DNA of 34,769 nt from Planctomycetota bacterium (GCA_003696725.1 RFGI01000006.1:1-34769), one strand, 5' to 3'; positions 7,412-18,138 are shown, numbered from the stretch's first letter. Notes: generated by a model not told the origin, from the letters alone. Numbers and translations: made by a program.

Positions 7412-8197
7412 TCACCGCGCCGGGACTTCCGCGTCGAGCAACGCCCGCACCTGAGCCGGTGGCTCGAACCGCGTGGGCGGGATCTCGGGGTTGACCTCGA
7501 TGGACGTGTACGTCGCGGTCCAGTCCTGCCCCTGTGCCGAGTGCGACCACACCGTGGCGAACCGCACGCCCTCGATCTCCCGGTACGCCGACGCCCGGCC
7601 GATCAAGGTGGCGTCCTCGCCCCCGGGCGCCGGCTGGCTCTCGATCCGGCCGATGAGCAGGTGGGTGTCGGGATCGAAGAACTCCTCGATCGTCTGCCCG
7701 TCGTGCGTGGTGAGCCGGAGGTGATGCGCCGGGGCGCCCTCGAACTCCCCTTCCCCCAGGCTCTCGATCGTCGCGTACATCCCGATGTCGGGCAGCAGGC
7801 TGAAGCCTCGCGCCGCCTGCTTGAGCACCACCGCGCGGGCCCGGCCCTCCATCACCGCGGCGCCGGCCTGCGGGTGGACCCGCCACGCGACGCCCCCGGC
7901 CAAGCCCTGCTCGGCCACCCCGAACCCCGGGATGTCCACCGTGAACCGCAGCCGGTCCGGCCGCTCATACGCCAGCGCGATCGTCCCGCTGAGCCCGAAC
8001 GACGGCAGCTCATACGTCCCCTCAACGGTGAACGACCCCACCCGCGCGATGGCCCCGGCGCCGCCGACCGCGTCGATATACGCATGGTAGATCGCCCGGC
8101 CCTCGCGCTGGGCCTCGCCCGGCCCGGCCGCGTTCGCGGCCGAGCCCCAGCCGACGGCCGTCATCGCCGCCGCGGTCACGATGAATTGAATCCTCAT
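7412..8197 (-). CDS. Secreted LolA/LppX-like protein of unknown function
   Basis: The 261-residue product has a Sec signal peptide (MRIQFIVTAAAMTAVGWGSAANAAG), then alternating polar and hydrophobic strands typical of outer-membrane lipoprotein carrier-like or DUF-type beta proteins (SFTVEGTYELPSFGLSGTIALAYERPDRLRF). This layout matches periplasmic proteins that cradle lipid or lipoprotein, but I recognise no diagnostic residue, so the family is tentative. The ATG at 8197 is preferred over one at 8233 because AAAGGAG lies nine bases upstream and the signal peptide begins there. It is the third gene of the TetR-CPBP operon, 60 bp after the CPBP stop, so it is probably controlled with them. Confidence 0.65.
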   Translation of the reverse strand: MRIQFIVTAAAMTAVGWGSAANAAGPGEAQREGRAIYHAYIDAVGGAGAIARVGSFTVEGTYELPSFGLSGTIALAYERPDRLRFTVDIPGFGVAEQGLAGGVAWRVHPQAGAAVMEGRARAVVLKQAARGFSLLPDIGMYATIESLGEGEFEGAPAHHLRLTTHDGQTIEEFFDPDTHLLIGRIESQPAPGGEDATLIGRASAYREIEGVRFATVWSHSAQGQDWTATYTSIEVNPEIPPTRFEPPAQVRALLDAEVPAR

Positions 8198-8257
8198 CAC
8201 GGTGGTCTCCTTTGCTGACTGAGGTGAACACAAGCGTTTGCCCGCCGGCCCGCCGCC

Positions 8258-8968
8258 CTATGCGGCGCCGGGCTGCGCCCGTTGCGCGTACAGCGCCAGG
8301 AACCCGATCGTGTCGATCAGGCCGTGCGCCAGGATCACCACCCACAGGTTCCGCTTGACGATGAGGAACGCGGCGGCCATGGCCAGGCCCACCGCGCCCG
8401 TCAGGATCATGCCGACCGCGCCCTGGTAGGCGTGACCGACGCCAAAGAGCACGGCCTGAACCCCCACCGCCGCGGCGACGCCTCCCCGCCCTTTCCCGAA
8501 CAGCCGCGTGAGCCGATCGATCAGGAACCCGCGGAACACGATCTCCTCGCCGAAGGCCGCCGTGGTCCACGAGATCACCAGCAGCTGCGCCAGCAGCGCC
8601 GGATTGCCGGGCAGCGACTCGAACGCCGAGAGGTCAGCCTGCGCGTCGAACGCCCACGCCAGCGCCTGCCCCACACCGATGAAGACCACGACCAGGATCG
8701 CGACCCCCGCGACGGCGCCCGCGACGGCCGTTTTCCACAGGCTCTTGGGGCGCGCCAGCCCCAGCGATCCCACGCCCCGGCCGGTCAGGCGCGACGACAC
8801 CAGCGCCGCGACGGCCGACACCGCCACCACGATCGGCGCGCCCGCCGGCGCCCCGGCCGCCGACATAATCACCAGGGCCAGCGCGGGGATCACGAACACC
8901 ACCGCGAGCTCGACCCAGGTCGTGCGCCCGCCGGCGTCGACCGCCGTGTTCGTCGCTGCAACGCTCAT
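8258..8968 (-). CDS. CPBP-family intramembrane metalloprotease (CAAX protease/Abi type)
   Basis: This 236-residue multi-pass membrane protein carries the CPBP catalytic signatures: FGEEIVFRGFL (E141, E142, R146), GVGHAYQG (H179) and LAHGLIDTIG (H215, D219). Hydrophobic segments lie at about 20-40, 45-60, 80-108, 125-140, 165-180, 185-203 and 208-228. Family members cleave prenylated proteins in eukaryotes and act in bacteriocin self-immunity or membrane-protein processing in bacteria; the substrate here is unknown. The start codon overlaps the stop of the upstream TetR gene (ATGA), so translation is coupled. Confidence 0.9.
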   Translation of the reverse strand: MSVAATNTAVDAGGRTTWVELAVVFVIPALALVIMSAAGAPAGAPIVVAVSAVAALVSSRLTGRGVGSLGLARPKSLWKTAVAGAVAGVAILVVVFIGVGQALAWAFDAQADLSAFESLPGNPALLAQLLVISWTTAAFGEEIVFRGFLIDRLTRLFGKGRGGVAAAVGVQAVLFGVGHAYQGAVGMILTGAVGLAMAAAFLIVKRNLWVVILAHGLIDTIGFLALYAQRAQPGAA

Positions 8969-9618
8969 GATTCAATCTCCGTGACGGTCGGCCCGATCGG
9001 CGTGGTCAGATACGCGACCACGGCGTGGACCAACTCGCGCTTGACCTCGTCGAGGCTCATGTCCAGCGATCGCGCCAGGTTCGTGTCGCGCAGCAGCGCC
9101 TGTTCCTGAAGCGTGGACTGCGCGAACACAAGCGCCACGTGCACCGCGCGCTCCGGGTCCGGGTGAGTGATCTCGTCGCCGGCGCCCAGCAGGTGACGCT
9201 TGAGTGTGTCGAGCACGCGCAGGGCCTTGTCGCGGTCCTCGGGGCGCAGGCTCGACGGGTCGGCGCGCATGTTCTTGGCGATGGCGCGCAGGAGCCCCCG
9301 GCGCTCGGCGGCGACCTGCAGCAGAGCGTCGAACAGGCCCTCGACGCGCCGCGCCAGGCCCGCGCCCTGCCAGCACGATGGCGCGAAGCGCGTGGCCGTC
9401 GCCTCGACCGCGTCGTCGTAGTACCGCGACGCCAAGAGCGGCAGCAGCGCGTCCTTGGTCTCGAACCGGGCGTAGAACGCGCCCACCGAGACGCCCGCCC
9501 GGGCGACGATCTCCTGCACGGTGAGGGCCTCGAACTCGCGGTCGGCCAGCAGCCGCTCGGCCGCCTCGACGATCCGTTCGAGCGTCCGGCGGCTCCGCGA
9601 TTGTCGGGGTGAACGCAC
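8965..9618 (-). CDS. TetR/AcrR-family transcriptional repressor
   Basis: The N-terminal ~50 residues form the TetR helix-turn-helix: RRTLERIVEAAERLL, LTVQEIVARAGVSVGAFYARFETKDALL. The remaining ~160 residues are a helical ligand-binding and dimer domain without an obvious ligand clue. The frame has no ATG near the domain, so I place the start at GTG 9618, giving 217 residues, usual for the family. A longer version from another upstream GTG would cover the palindromes at 9662-9692 and the -10-like CATAAT. It is first in an operon with a CPBP protease (4-bp overlap) and a LolA-like protein, so it probably represses its own operon. No clear Shine-Dalgarno is seen, and the start is the weakest part of this call. 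Confidence 0.88.
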   Translation of the reverse strand: MRSPRQSRSRRTLERIVEAAERLLADREFEALTVQEIVARAGVSVGAFYARFETKDALLPLLASRYYDDAVEATATRFAPSCWQGAGLARRVEGLFDALLQVAAERRGLLRAIAKNMRADPSSLRPEDRDKALRVLDTLKRHLLGAGDEITHPDPERAVHVALVFAQSTLQEQALLRDTNLARSLDMSLDEVKRELVHAVVAYLTTPIGPTVTEIES

Positions 9619-9661
9619 CCCATCATGGCCGATGAGTCGCTCCAGAGGCGATTCAAGAGCA

Positions 9662-9692
9662 CATTCTGGATCAGAATGCGAATTATGATTCG
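9662..9692. promoter_or_regulatory. Tandem palindromes, candidate operator and promoter of the TetR operon
   Basis: CATTCTG-GAT-CAGAATG (9662-9678) is a perfect 7-bp inverted repeat. It is immediately followed by CGAAT-TATG-ATTCG (9679-9692), a 5-bp inverted repeat. The second palindrome contains CATAAT on the minus strand (9687-9682), a plausible -10. The site is 44-74 bp upstream of the proposed tetR start, the position expected for TetR autorepression. The local A+T content is far above the surroundings. Confidence 0.6.
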
Positions 9693-9819
9693 TTTCCACG
9701 CCGGCTTCTACGGCGACCGCTCCGCGGAGTTTCACCTCAACGACCAGATTCAGCGACTCATTCGGCGGGCGCCGTGAACCCCACCCGACCCGGCGGCGAC
9801 AATCCCCCTGGGAGGGCCC

Positions 9820-10404
9820 ATGCGCCGCACCAGCGAGGACATCTACGACGAGTGGCTGGTCCTCCGCTGCCAGGCCGGCGACGGCGACGCCCTCCCGATC
9901 CTGGTCCATCGCTGGCACGGCCGGCTCTCGGCCCACGCCCGCCGATGCACCGGCGACACCGACGCCGCCCGCGACGCCGTGCAGGACGCCTGGCTCGCCA
10001 TCGTCGGCGGGCTCCCCCGCCTGAACGACCCCGCCCGGTTTGCGCCGTGGGCCTACCGCATCCTGACCAACAAGTGCCGCGACTGGGCCCGCCGGCGCAC
10101 GCGCGACCGGGACCGCGGCCTGATCGGCGCTGCGGGGTCCGGATCCGCCGACGCCTTCCCCGCCCCCGAGCCACCGGCCGGCCCGGACGCCGACGGCGCC
10201 GTCACACGCCTGCGCCGGGCCATGCGGCGCCTGAGCCCGGATCACCGCGCCGTCCTGGACCTGCACTACCTCGACGGGCTGGGCGTCGCGGCGATCGCCG
10301 ACGCCCTCGGCGTCCCCGCCGGCACCGTCAAGTCCCGGCTGCACCACGCGCGCGAGAAGTTGCGCGCGATCATCGAATCTTCACCGGAAAGGATTGAATC
10401 ATGA
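9820..10404 (+). CDS. ECF (group IV) RNA polymerase sigma factor
   Basis: The 194-residue protein has sigma region 2 at about 13-85 (DALPILVHRWHGRLSAHARR, DAVQDAWLAI, FAPWAYRILTNKCRDWARRR). An Ala/Pro linker at 100-125 follows, then region 4 at 128-185 (RLSPDHRAVLDLHYLDGLGVAAIADALGVPAGTVKSRLHHAREKLR). Regions 1 and 3 are absent, as in ECF factors. GGGAGG lies four bases before ATG. The stop overlaps the start of the next gene (ATGA), so the two are co-translated. Upstream, GTGAAC (9774-9779) and CGACAAT (9797-9803) are spaced like an ECF-type promoter, which would allow autoregulation; this is inference. The trigger and target genes are not evident. Confidence 0.92.
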   Translation: MRRTSEDIYDEWLVLRCQAGDGDALPILVHRWHGRLSAHARRCTGDTDAARDAVQDAWLAIVGGLPRLNDPARFAPWAYRILTNKCRDWARRRTRDRDRGLIGAAGSGSADAFPAPEPPAGPDADGAVTRLRRAMRRLSPDHRAVLDLHYLDGLGVAAIADALGVPAGTVKSRLHHAREKLRAIIESSPERIES

Positions 10405-10781
10405 GCCGCACCGATGACGCCATCCGCCGCGCGCTCCGCGCCGAGCGCGACGACCTGCTCGCCGACCTCGACGAGCCGAACATGCTCAGCCAGGCCCTGA
10501 CCACCATGCGCCGAGGCACGCGCTGGATCAACGCGCTGGTGATTGTCTTTACGCTCGTGTTCTTCGGGCTCCAGATCTGGACCGCGGTCCGGTTCTTCGG
10601 CGCCACGGAGGTGAAGCACATGATCGCCTGGGCCGTGGGGTTCTCGTTCTGCGCCCTGGCCGTCGCCATGCTCAAGCTCTGGTTCTGGATGCAGATGGAC
10701 AAGTATGTCATCCTGCGCGAGGTCAAGCGGCTGGAGCTGCAGGTCGCACGCCTCAGCGAGAAGCTCGCCGAGTCGCTGTGA
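10401..10781 (+). CDS. Two-helix membrane protein coupled to the ECF sigma factor (DUF6768-like)
   Basis: The 126-residue protein has a charged N-terminal cytoplasmic segment (DDAIRRALRAERDDLLADLDE). Two hydrophobic helices follow at about 47-65 (ALVIVFTLVFFGLQIWTAV) and 74-95 (IAWAVGFSFCALAVAMLKLWFW). A basic coiled-coil-like tail ends the protein (LREVKRLELQVARLSEKL). I think it matches a family catalogued as DUF6768, found beside ECF sigma genes, but cannot confirm that here. There is no zinc-binding anti-sigma motif (H-x3-C-x2-C). Direct coupling to the sigma gene makes a membrane-tethered regulator of that sigma factor the leading hypothesis. Confidence 0.8.
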   Translation: MSRTDDAIRRALRAERDDLLADLDEPNMLSQALTTMRRGTRWINALVIVFTLVFFGLQIWTAVRFFGATEVKHMIAWAVGFSFCALAVAMLKLWFWMQMDKYVILREVKRLELQVARLSEKLAESL

Positions 10782-10790
10782 GTCGGATCG

Positions 10791-10866
10791 GTGGGCCGGG
10801 CGTCTCGCCCTGTGGGACGGGCGTCTCGCCCGTCGTGGTTGACACAGACAACGGCCGAGACGGCCG
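10791..10866. repeat. Intergenic copies of the GACGGGCG palindromic repeat and a CGGCCG variant
   Basis: Two copies start with GTGGG at 10791 and 10812, 21 bp apart. The second contains the perfect palindrome GACGGGCG-TCT-CGCCCGTC (10816-10834). A related stem CGGCCG-AGA-CGGCCG lies at 10852-10866 with the same 3-nt loop design. The cluster fills most of the gap between the sigma operon and the carbonic-anhydrase-like gene; the rest of 10867-10955 shows nothing I can support. Confidence 0.85.
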
Positions 10867-10969
10867 CTCCACCGGCGGTCCCCGTCCCGGATGACGACCG
10901 AGCGATCCGTCGAACGGGACCTCGCGCCGCTCTGGTCATCCGCGGTCGGCGCCGGTACCGTCCGCCCGC

Positions 10970-11431
10970 ATGAGCGAAGATCCGGCCGGCGCCACCTGGC
11001 GATCCCTGACCCGCTTCCGCGACGAGCCCACCCCGGACCTGGTCGTCGCGTGCAGCGACGGCCGGTTCGCCCGCGCCTTCGAGGAGTTCGCCCAGACGGG
11101 GCTGGGTCTGGACCGCTGCGCCCGGCTCGTCGTGCCCGGCGGGCCCGCGTTCCTCGCCGTCGACGACGGCGACTGGGCCCGGCGGGACCACGCCCGCGAT
11201 CTCCTGTTCATCCTCGACGCGCTGCGGATCGAGCGTGCCCACCTCATCCAGCACGACCTGTGCGCGTACTACCAGCAGGTTCTCGGGGCCGAGCCCGCGG
11301 ACTTGGGATCCCGCCAGCGCGCCGATCTTGATCTCGCCGAGGCCCGACTCTGCGAGGCCCGCCCGAGCGTGGCCGTGCGCCGCTGGCGCGCGACGGTCGA
11401 GGCCGGCGCCGTCGTCGTCGCGCCGTGCTGA
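10970..11431 (+). CDS. Short beta-carbonic-anhydrase-like protein
   Basis: The 153-residue product contains the beta-class zinc site pattern: VVACSDGRF (Cys and Asp-x-Arg) near residue 29 and IQHDLCAYY (His-x-x-Cys) near residue 90. LVVPGGPAFL sits between them, where the family has a RNAGN-like segment. Classical enzymes are about 200 residues and read C-x-D-S-R and H-T-x-C-G, so this is a divergent, shortened relative. Activity on CO2 is plausible but not assured. The ATG has no Shine-Dalgarno; TACCGT (10956-10961) is eight bases upstream, which suggests a leaderless message. The next gene begins about 90 bp later. Confidence 0.78.
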   Translation: MSEDPAGATWRSLTRFRDEPTPDLVVACSDGRFARAFEEFAQTGLGLDRCARLVVPGGPAFLAVDDGDWARRDHARDLLFILDALRIERAHLIQHDLCAYYQQVLGAEPADLGSRQRADLDLAEARLCEARPSVAVRRWRATVEAGAVVVAPC

Positions 11432-11461
11432 GCCGCGGCCTGGCGCGCGCCGGCCGGGGGC

Positions 11462-11467
11462 TACAAT
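11462..11467 (+). promoter_or_regulatory. Candidate -10 element of the homogentisate dioxygenase gene
   Basis: TACAAT stands in a G+C-rich gap 58 bp before the ATG of the dioxygenase gene. No convincing -35 is present at 17 bp. The implied leader would be about 50 nt and includes the AAGGA ribosome site. Confidence 0.35.
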
Positions 11468-11525
11468 GCCCGTCGAGGGGCCGCGCGATCGGCTCGCCCC
11501 TTGACGCACCGAAGGATCCGACGCC

Positions 11526-12791
11526 ATGCCGCATTACATGAAACTCGGCGACCTGCCGCGCAAACGCCACATCCAGTTCCGCCGGCCCGACGGCGCGTTC
11601 TATTCCGAGGAGGTCTTCGGCACCAAGGGCTTCGTCGGGCCCACCAGCACCCTCTACCACATCCACCCGCCCACGCAGGTCTCGGGATGGGAGCCGCTCT
11701 ACTCCACCAAGCCGGAGTACGTCGAGACCGGCGTGATGCGCATGCGCCACCTCAAGACCATGCCCCGCCGGCCGCACGGCGACCCCGTCACCGGACGCGT
11801 GGTCCTCTTCGGCAACGCCGACTGCCGCATCAGCATCTGCGTCCCCGCCGAGCCCATGACCTACCACTACAAGAACGGCATGGGCGACGAGTGCCTCTTC
11901 GTCCACTTCGGCTCGGGCGTCTGCCGCACGATGTTCGGCACGCTGAGGTTCGGGCCCAAGGACTACCTCATCATCCCCAAGGGCACGATCTATCAGATGA
12001 CCTTCGACGAGCCCGAGCCGGGCGACCCCGACCCGCGCCTGCTGGTCATCGAGACGGTCAACGCCTCGCACATCGCGCCCCCGCCGCGGTACCTGTCGAA
12101 GGAGACGTCCCAGTTCCTGGAGCACGCCCCGTACTGCGAGCGCGACCTGCGCCTGCCTCAAACGCCCCTGACCTTCGACGAGGAGGGCGAGTTCGAGGTC
12201 CGCGTCAAAGCCCTCGATCAGATGCACTCCTACCACTACCACTACCACCCGCTGGACGTCGTGGGCTGGGACGGCTGCTACTACCCCTACATCTTCAACA
12301 TCGACGACTTCGCCCCCATCACCGGCAAGCTGCACATGCCCCCGCCCATCCACCAGACCTTCGAAGCGCACAACTTCGTGATCTGCTCCTTCTGCCCGCG
12401 GATGCTCGACTGGCACCCCGAGGCGATCAAGGTCCCCTACAACCACTCCAACATCGATTCCGATGAGGTGCTGTACTACGTCGAGGGCAACTTCGGCTCG
12501 CGCCGGGGGATCGAGGTCGGCTCGATCACCGCCCACCCGCAGGGCATCCCGCACGGCCCGCACCCGGGGACGATCGTCGCGTCGCTGACCGCGACCCGCA
12601 CCGAGGAGCTCGCCGTCATGTGCGACACCTTCCGCCCGCTCTTACCCACGAAGGAGGCGCTGGAACTCGACGACCCGGCGTACCCGGCCTCCTGGCAGGG
12701 CGAGCACTTCCCGGGGCTCGAGTCGGGCAACGGCCGGCTCACCGCCGCGCCCGACCCCAAGGCCGGCGACACCGCCGACACCTGGAGCTGA
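11526..12791 (+). CDS. hmgA: Homogentisate 1,2-dioxygenase
   Basis: This 421-residue cupin-fold iron(II) enzyme opens the ring of homogentisate to maleylacetoacetate in tyrosine and phenylalanine breakdown. The family pattern is seen in VSGWEPLY, RHLKTMPRRP, LIIPKGTIYQM, HSYHYHYHPLDVVGWDG and MLDWHPEAIKVPYNHSNIDSDEVLYY. The spacing from H307 to H343 is 36 residues, equal to that of the two iron-ligand histidines in the human enzyme. The acidic ligand would be D313 or E314. It belongs to a branch divergent from the proteobacterial type (NHSNIDSDE rather than HRNxMSE). AAGGA lies nine bases before ATG. No fumarylacetoacetase or maleylacetoacetate isomerase gene is adjacent, so the pathway is not clustered here. 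Confidence 0.88.
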   Translation: MPHYMKLGDLPRKRHIQFRRPDGAFYSEEVFGTKGFVGPTSTLYHIHPPTQVSGWEPLYSTKPEYVETGVMRMRHLKTMPRRPHGDPVTGRVVLFGNADCRISICVPAEPMTYHYKNGMGDECLFVHFGSGVCRTMFGTLRFGPKDYLIIPKGTIYQMTFDEPEPGDPDPRLLVIETVNASHIAPPPRYLSKETSQFLEHAPYCERDLRLPQTPLTFDEEGEFEVRVKALDQMHSYHYHYHPLDVVGWDGCYYPYIFNIDDFAPITGKLHMPPPIHQTFEAHNFVICSFCPRMLDWHPEAIKVPYNHSNIDSDEVLYYVEGNFGSRRGIEVGSITAHPQGIPHGPHPGTIVASLTATRTEELAVMCDTFRPLLPTKEALELDDPAYPASWQGEHFPGLESGNGRLTAAPDPKAGDTADTWS

Positions 12792-12807
12792 GCACACGCT
12801 CATCCGA

Positions 12808-13479
12808 GTGGCGAACCGAGTTTCTCGTAGCGTGCTCGACCCCTTGCTGGCGCCGATCGCGCCCGCGCTGTATCGGGCCGCGCCGATCCCGCGCGGGTTC
12901 CCGCCCGAAGGGATCGTCGCCCTGGGTCATCTGGTCGCGATCGCCGGCGCGATCGGGTTCGCGCTGGCCGGTCGGCACTGGTGGGCGGGGCTTCTCGCCG
13001 CCGCCGGCGTCGCCGGCAACCACCTCTGCGACATGATCGACGGCGCCCACGCCCGGGCCACCGGCCAGTGCCGCCACGGCGGGGAGCTCCTCGACCACTT
13101 CTTCGACCCGCTCTCGTTCTCGCTCTGGATGGTCGGGCTCGGCGTCGCCGCCGACCGGCATGACCTGGCTCTCGCCTGTGTCCTGTGGATCTACGCCAGC
13201 GCGGTGCTGACCTCCATCCGCGCCAAGATCACCGGCGTCTTCCTCCTCCAAAGGGTCGGGCCGACCGAGTTCAAAGCGCTCCTGACGTTGCTGGCGCTGG
13301 CGCTCGCCGCCGCCCGCGCCGCGTCGAGCACGGAGACCGCCGTCAGGATCATCACCGTCTCGCTCTGGGCGCTCGCCGCGCTGGGCTGGGCGCAGCTCGC
13401 GGTGAACCTCGTCCGGGGCGTGCGCGCCGTCAACCGCGCCGACACCCCCGTCGATACGGAGCCCTGGCGGCGCGGGTGA
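12808..13479 (+). CDS. CDP-alcohol phosphatidyltransferase family membrane enzyme
   Basis: The 223-residue integral membrane protein contains a complete CDP-alcohol phosphotransferase motif D-x2-DG-x2-AR-x8-G-x3-D-x3-D: D75, D78, G79, A82, R83, G92, D96, D100 (CDMIDGAHARATG onward). These residues bind Mg2+ and the CDP moiety. Hydrophobic helices lie at about 36-54, 58-72, 102-118, 122-140, 155-170 and 182-200. The acceptor alcohol (glycerol phosphate, inositol phosphate, serine and so on) cannot be read from the motif. The start is GTG, 16 bp after the dioxygenase stop, so co-transcription is likely though function appears unrelated. It converges with the next gene over 34 bp. Confidence 0.88.
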   Translation: MANRVSRSVLDPLLAPIAPALYRAAPIPRGFPPEGIVALGHLVAIAGAIGFALAGRHWWAGLLAAAGVAGNHLCDMIDGAHARATGQCRHGGELLDHFFDPLSFSLWMVGLGVAADRHDLALACVLWIYASAVLTSIRAKITGVFLLQRVGPTEFKALLTLLALALAAARAASSTETAVRIITVSLWALAALGWAQLAVNLVRGVRAVNRADTPVDTEPWRRG

Positions 13480-13513
13480 CCCGCCCGCCATCGCTGGACC
13501 CGCGCCGGACGGG

Positions 13514-14293
13514 CTACTGCTCCGGCGCCGCGGCGACGATCGCGTCCGGCCCCAGACGGGCCCGGGCCCGGACCGCGTCGGCCCGGGTCGCGAACTCGCC
13601 CACCTGCACCAGATAGACGGCCCGGCCGTCGCGCCGCGCCACCACGACTCTGGCGGGCCCCAACCCGAGGCCCGCCGCGGACGTGTCAGCGCGGCGCCGG
13701 GCGCGCTCCGCGTTGCGCCGGCTCGTGAACGCCCCCACCTGGATCGTGAAGCGCCCCTCGCCCAGCCGGCGCTCGGCCAGCGCCCGGACCTCTGCGCTGC
13801 GCGCCAGCGTCGCGGCCCGGCGGTATTCCCGCTGCGCCGGCTCAACCCGCCCCAGCGCCCGCAGCGACTGGCCCGCGTAGAGCGCCGCCCGCGCCGCGTC
13901 GTCGCCGGTGAGCGCCACCGACGCCTCGGCCAGGAGCGCCGCGGCCCGCTCGTGATCACCCTGCCGCTGCGCGATCAGCCCGAGCCCCGCCCGCGCCCTG
14001 GCCGCGACCGACCGGTCGCGCGACGCCAGCAGGGGCTCCAGCCACGCCCGGGCCGACGCGTCGTCGCCCAGCGCCTGGGCCGAGAGCCCGGCGATCAGGG
14101 CGGCCTCGTCGCGCGCGGCGCCGGTGCTCGACAGGGCCGCCGACCGCGCCCCGCGCAGCGCCGCTGCGTGCCGGCCCGCCTGGTAGTCGCTCACGAATGC
14201 CGACCCGCCGTGCCCCGCGCACGCGGTCACGATCAGGGCCATCACCACCAGCGACACCGGCCCCGGTCGTATGGGCGCCCTCTCCTGCATCAT
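13514..14293 (-). CDS. Lipoprotein with TPR-like repeats and a C-terminal SPOR domain
   Basis: The 259-residue protein has a lipoprotein signal ending VTAC, lipid-modified Cys at 25. Residues 33-175 are Ala-rich helices with TPR-like periodicity. A C-terminal SPOR domain spans about 183-255: FTIQVGAFTSRRNAERARRRA, then VYLVQVGEFATRADAVRARARL. SPOR domains bind denuded septal glycan, so the protein probably acts at the cell envelope and division site, in keeping with the MurD encoded in the same region. Two adjacent ATG codons start the frame. A -10-like TAGCCT (14304-14299, minus) is 5 or 8 bases upstream of them, so a leaderless or near-leaderless transcript is possible. Confidence 0.85.
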   Translation of the reverse strand: MMQERAPIRPGPVSLVVMALIVTACAGHGGSAFVSDYQAGRHAAALRGARSAALSSTGAARDEAALIAGLSAQALGDDASARAWLEPLLASRDRSVAARARAGLGLIAQRQGDHERAAALLAEASVALTGDDAARAALYAGQSLRALGRVEPAQREYRRAATLARSAEVRALAERRLGEGRFTIQVGAFTSRRNAERARRRADTSAAGLGLGPARVVVARRDGRAVYLVQVGEFATRADAVRARARLGPDAIVAAAPEQ

Positions 14294-14371
14294 GTCCTAG
14301 GCTATCGGCGGCCGCGGCGTGTCCCGTGCACGATCCGCCTGCCGACGACCCACGCGAGGACGCGCACCGCG

Positions 14372-17191
<2,820 letters not shown>

Positions 17192-17283
17192 GGTCGGCCT
17201 CCAGCCCCACGTTGTGCCAGCGTTTTCTACTGTCGAGGCCCCCGCCCTATTCCCTGCGGAGCCCGTCCCGGGACGCCGGGCGC

Positions 17284-17592
17284 TCAGGTTTTCTTCGGCC
17301 TCGGCGTCGAGTTCGTCCCGCTCGGCACGCCCATCGATTCGAGCCGGCCGGCGATCGCGTTGTACAGCCACGCGAAGAGCAGCCCCCCGACCAGCCCGTC
17401 GACGAGCCCCCACACCAGGCCGATCACGCTGCCCGCCCCGCTGACGGTGTACCCGAGGTAGACCCTGCCCAGGAGGGTCGGCTCGCCCGTCTGGGCCGTC
17501 CCGAAGACGAGCATCCACCAGGTCAGGACGAAGACGCCGCCGCCCCACAGCAGGCCGCACGCCATCCCGAACGCCGGAACATTGAGTCTCAT
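17284..17592 (-). CDS. Two-helix 'holin-like' small membrane protein
   Basis: The 102-residue protein has two hydrophobic helices at about 8-29 (FGMACGLLWGGGVFVLTWWMLV) and 48-75 (GYTVSGAGSVIGLVWGLVDGLVGGLLFAWLY), then a short polar tail ending in lysines. Databases label similar planctomycete proteins 'bacteriophage holin', as I recall; there is no lysis cassette or phage gene here, so that name says little about function. GGAGGA lies six bases before the ATG, which fixes the start within a longer open frame. It is divergent from atpC. Confidence 0.75.
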   Translation of the reverse strand: MRLNVPAFGMACGLLWGGGVFVLTWWMLVFGTAQTGEPTLLGRVYLGYTVSGAGSVIGLVWGLVDGLVGGLLFAWLYNAIAGRLESMGVPSGTNSTPRPKKT

Positions 17593-17712
17593 GGCGAGTC
17601 CTCCGCTGTCCCCTCGCCGTATTCTTGGCGCGCCGCGGGGCCTTCGGCCGGGGCGGACAGGCCCGGCGCCCGCTACACTGGCCGGCCCGATCCACCCCGG
17701 AGCAGTCCCCCG

Positions 17713-18138
17713 ATGGCCGCACGATCGTTCGCCTGCACGCTGATCACCCCCGCCGCCCGCGTCTTCGACGAGGACGCGACCGAGGCGATCCTGCCCCTGC
17801 ACGACGGGTCGGCGGGCGTGCTGCCGAGGCGCGCCCCGTTCGTCGCCGAGCTGGGCGTGGGCGAGTTCCGCGTGACCTTCGCCGAGGGCGGCTCGCGGTC
17901 GTTCTATGTCGACTCGGGCTTCGCGCAGATGACGGGCGATCGGCTGACGCTCCTGGCTGAGGCCGCCATCCCCGCCGAGGAGCTCTCCCTCTCCGAGGCC
18001 GAGGCCGAGCTCGCCGAGGCCGTCGCCCGCAAGCCGCAGAACGCCGAAGAGATGGAGCAGGTGAGCGCCACCCGCCGCCGCGCCCGCGCCAAGGTGAGCG
18101 TGGCCCGCGGCTTCAAGCAGTCCGGGTCCGGGATCTGA
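17713..18138 (+). CDS. atpC: F-type ATP synthase epsilon subunit
   Basis: The 141-residue protein has the epsilon beta-sandwich (FACTLITPAARVFDEDATEAILPLHDGSAGVLPRRAPFVAELGVGEFRV). A C-terminal helical hairpin region follows (AEEALS-type: LSLSEAEAELAEAVARKP...ATRRRARAKV). The family motif is usually PG-x-x-G-x-x-G-I-LPGHAP; here it reads LHDGSAGVLPRRAP. Epsilon couples rotor and catalytic head and can inhibit ATP hydrolysis. GGAG is ten bases upstream, with TACACT (17674-17679) as a possible -10. No other atp gene is nearby: a divergent membrane gene precedes it and apt follows 4 bp later, so it has left the usual atpD-atpC order, or its operon is split. Confidence 0.85.
   Translation: MAARSFACTLITPAARVFDEDATEAILPLHDGSAGVLPRRAPFVAELGVGEFRVTFAEGGSRSFYVDSGFAQMTGDRLTLLAEAAIPAEELSLSEAEAELAEAVARKPQNAEEMEQVSATRRRARAKVSVARGFKQSGSGI

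Noticed and set aside
8258-9618. Defence island based on the CPBP (Abi) protein
   Set aside because: CPBP proteases have many roles, and no toxin, nuclease or mobile gene accompanies it.
9676-9777. A 33-codon plus-strand frame beginning MRIMIRFHAGFYG before the sigma factor gene
   Set aside because: It looks protein-like but has no ribosome site, overlaps the TetR-operator palindromes, and is too short to judge without conservation.
10789-10973. Small frames of the type MGRASRPVGRASRPS
   Set aside because: These are translations of the palindromic repeat, a well-known source of false small proteins.
17284-17592. Phage lysis gene (holin)
   Set aside because: The two-helix protein is shaped like a holin, but no endolysin or other phage gene lies near; the name reflects family labels only.
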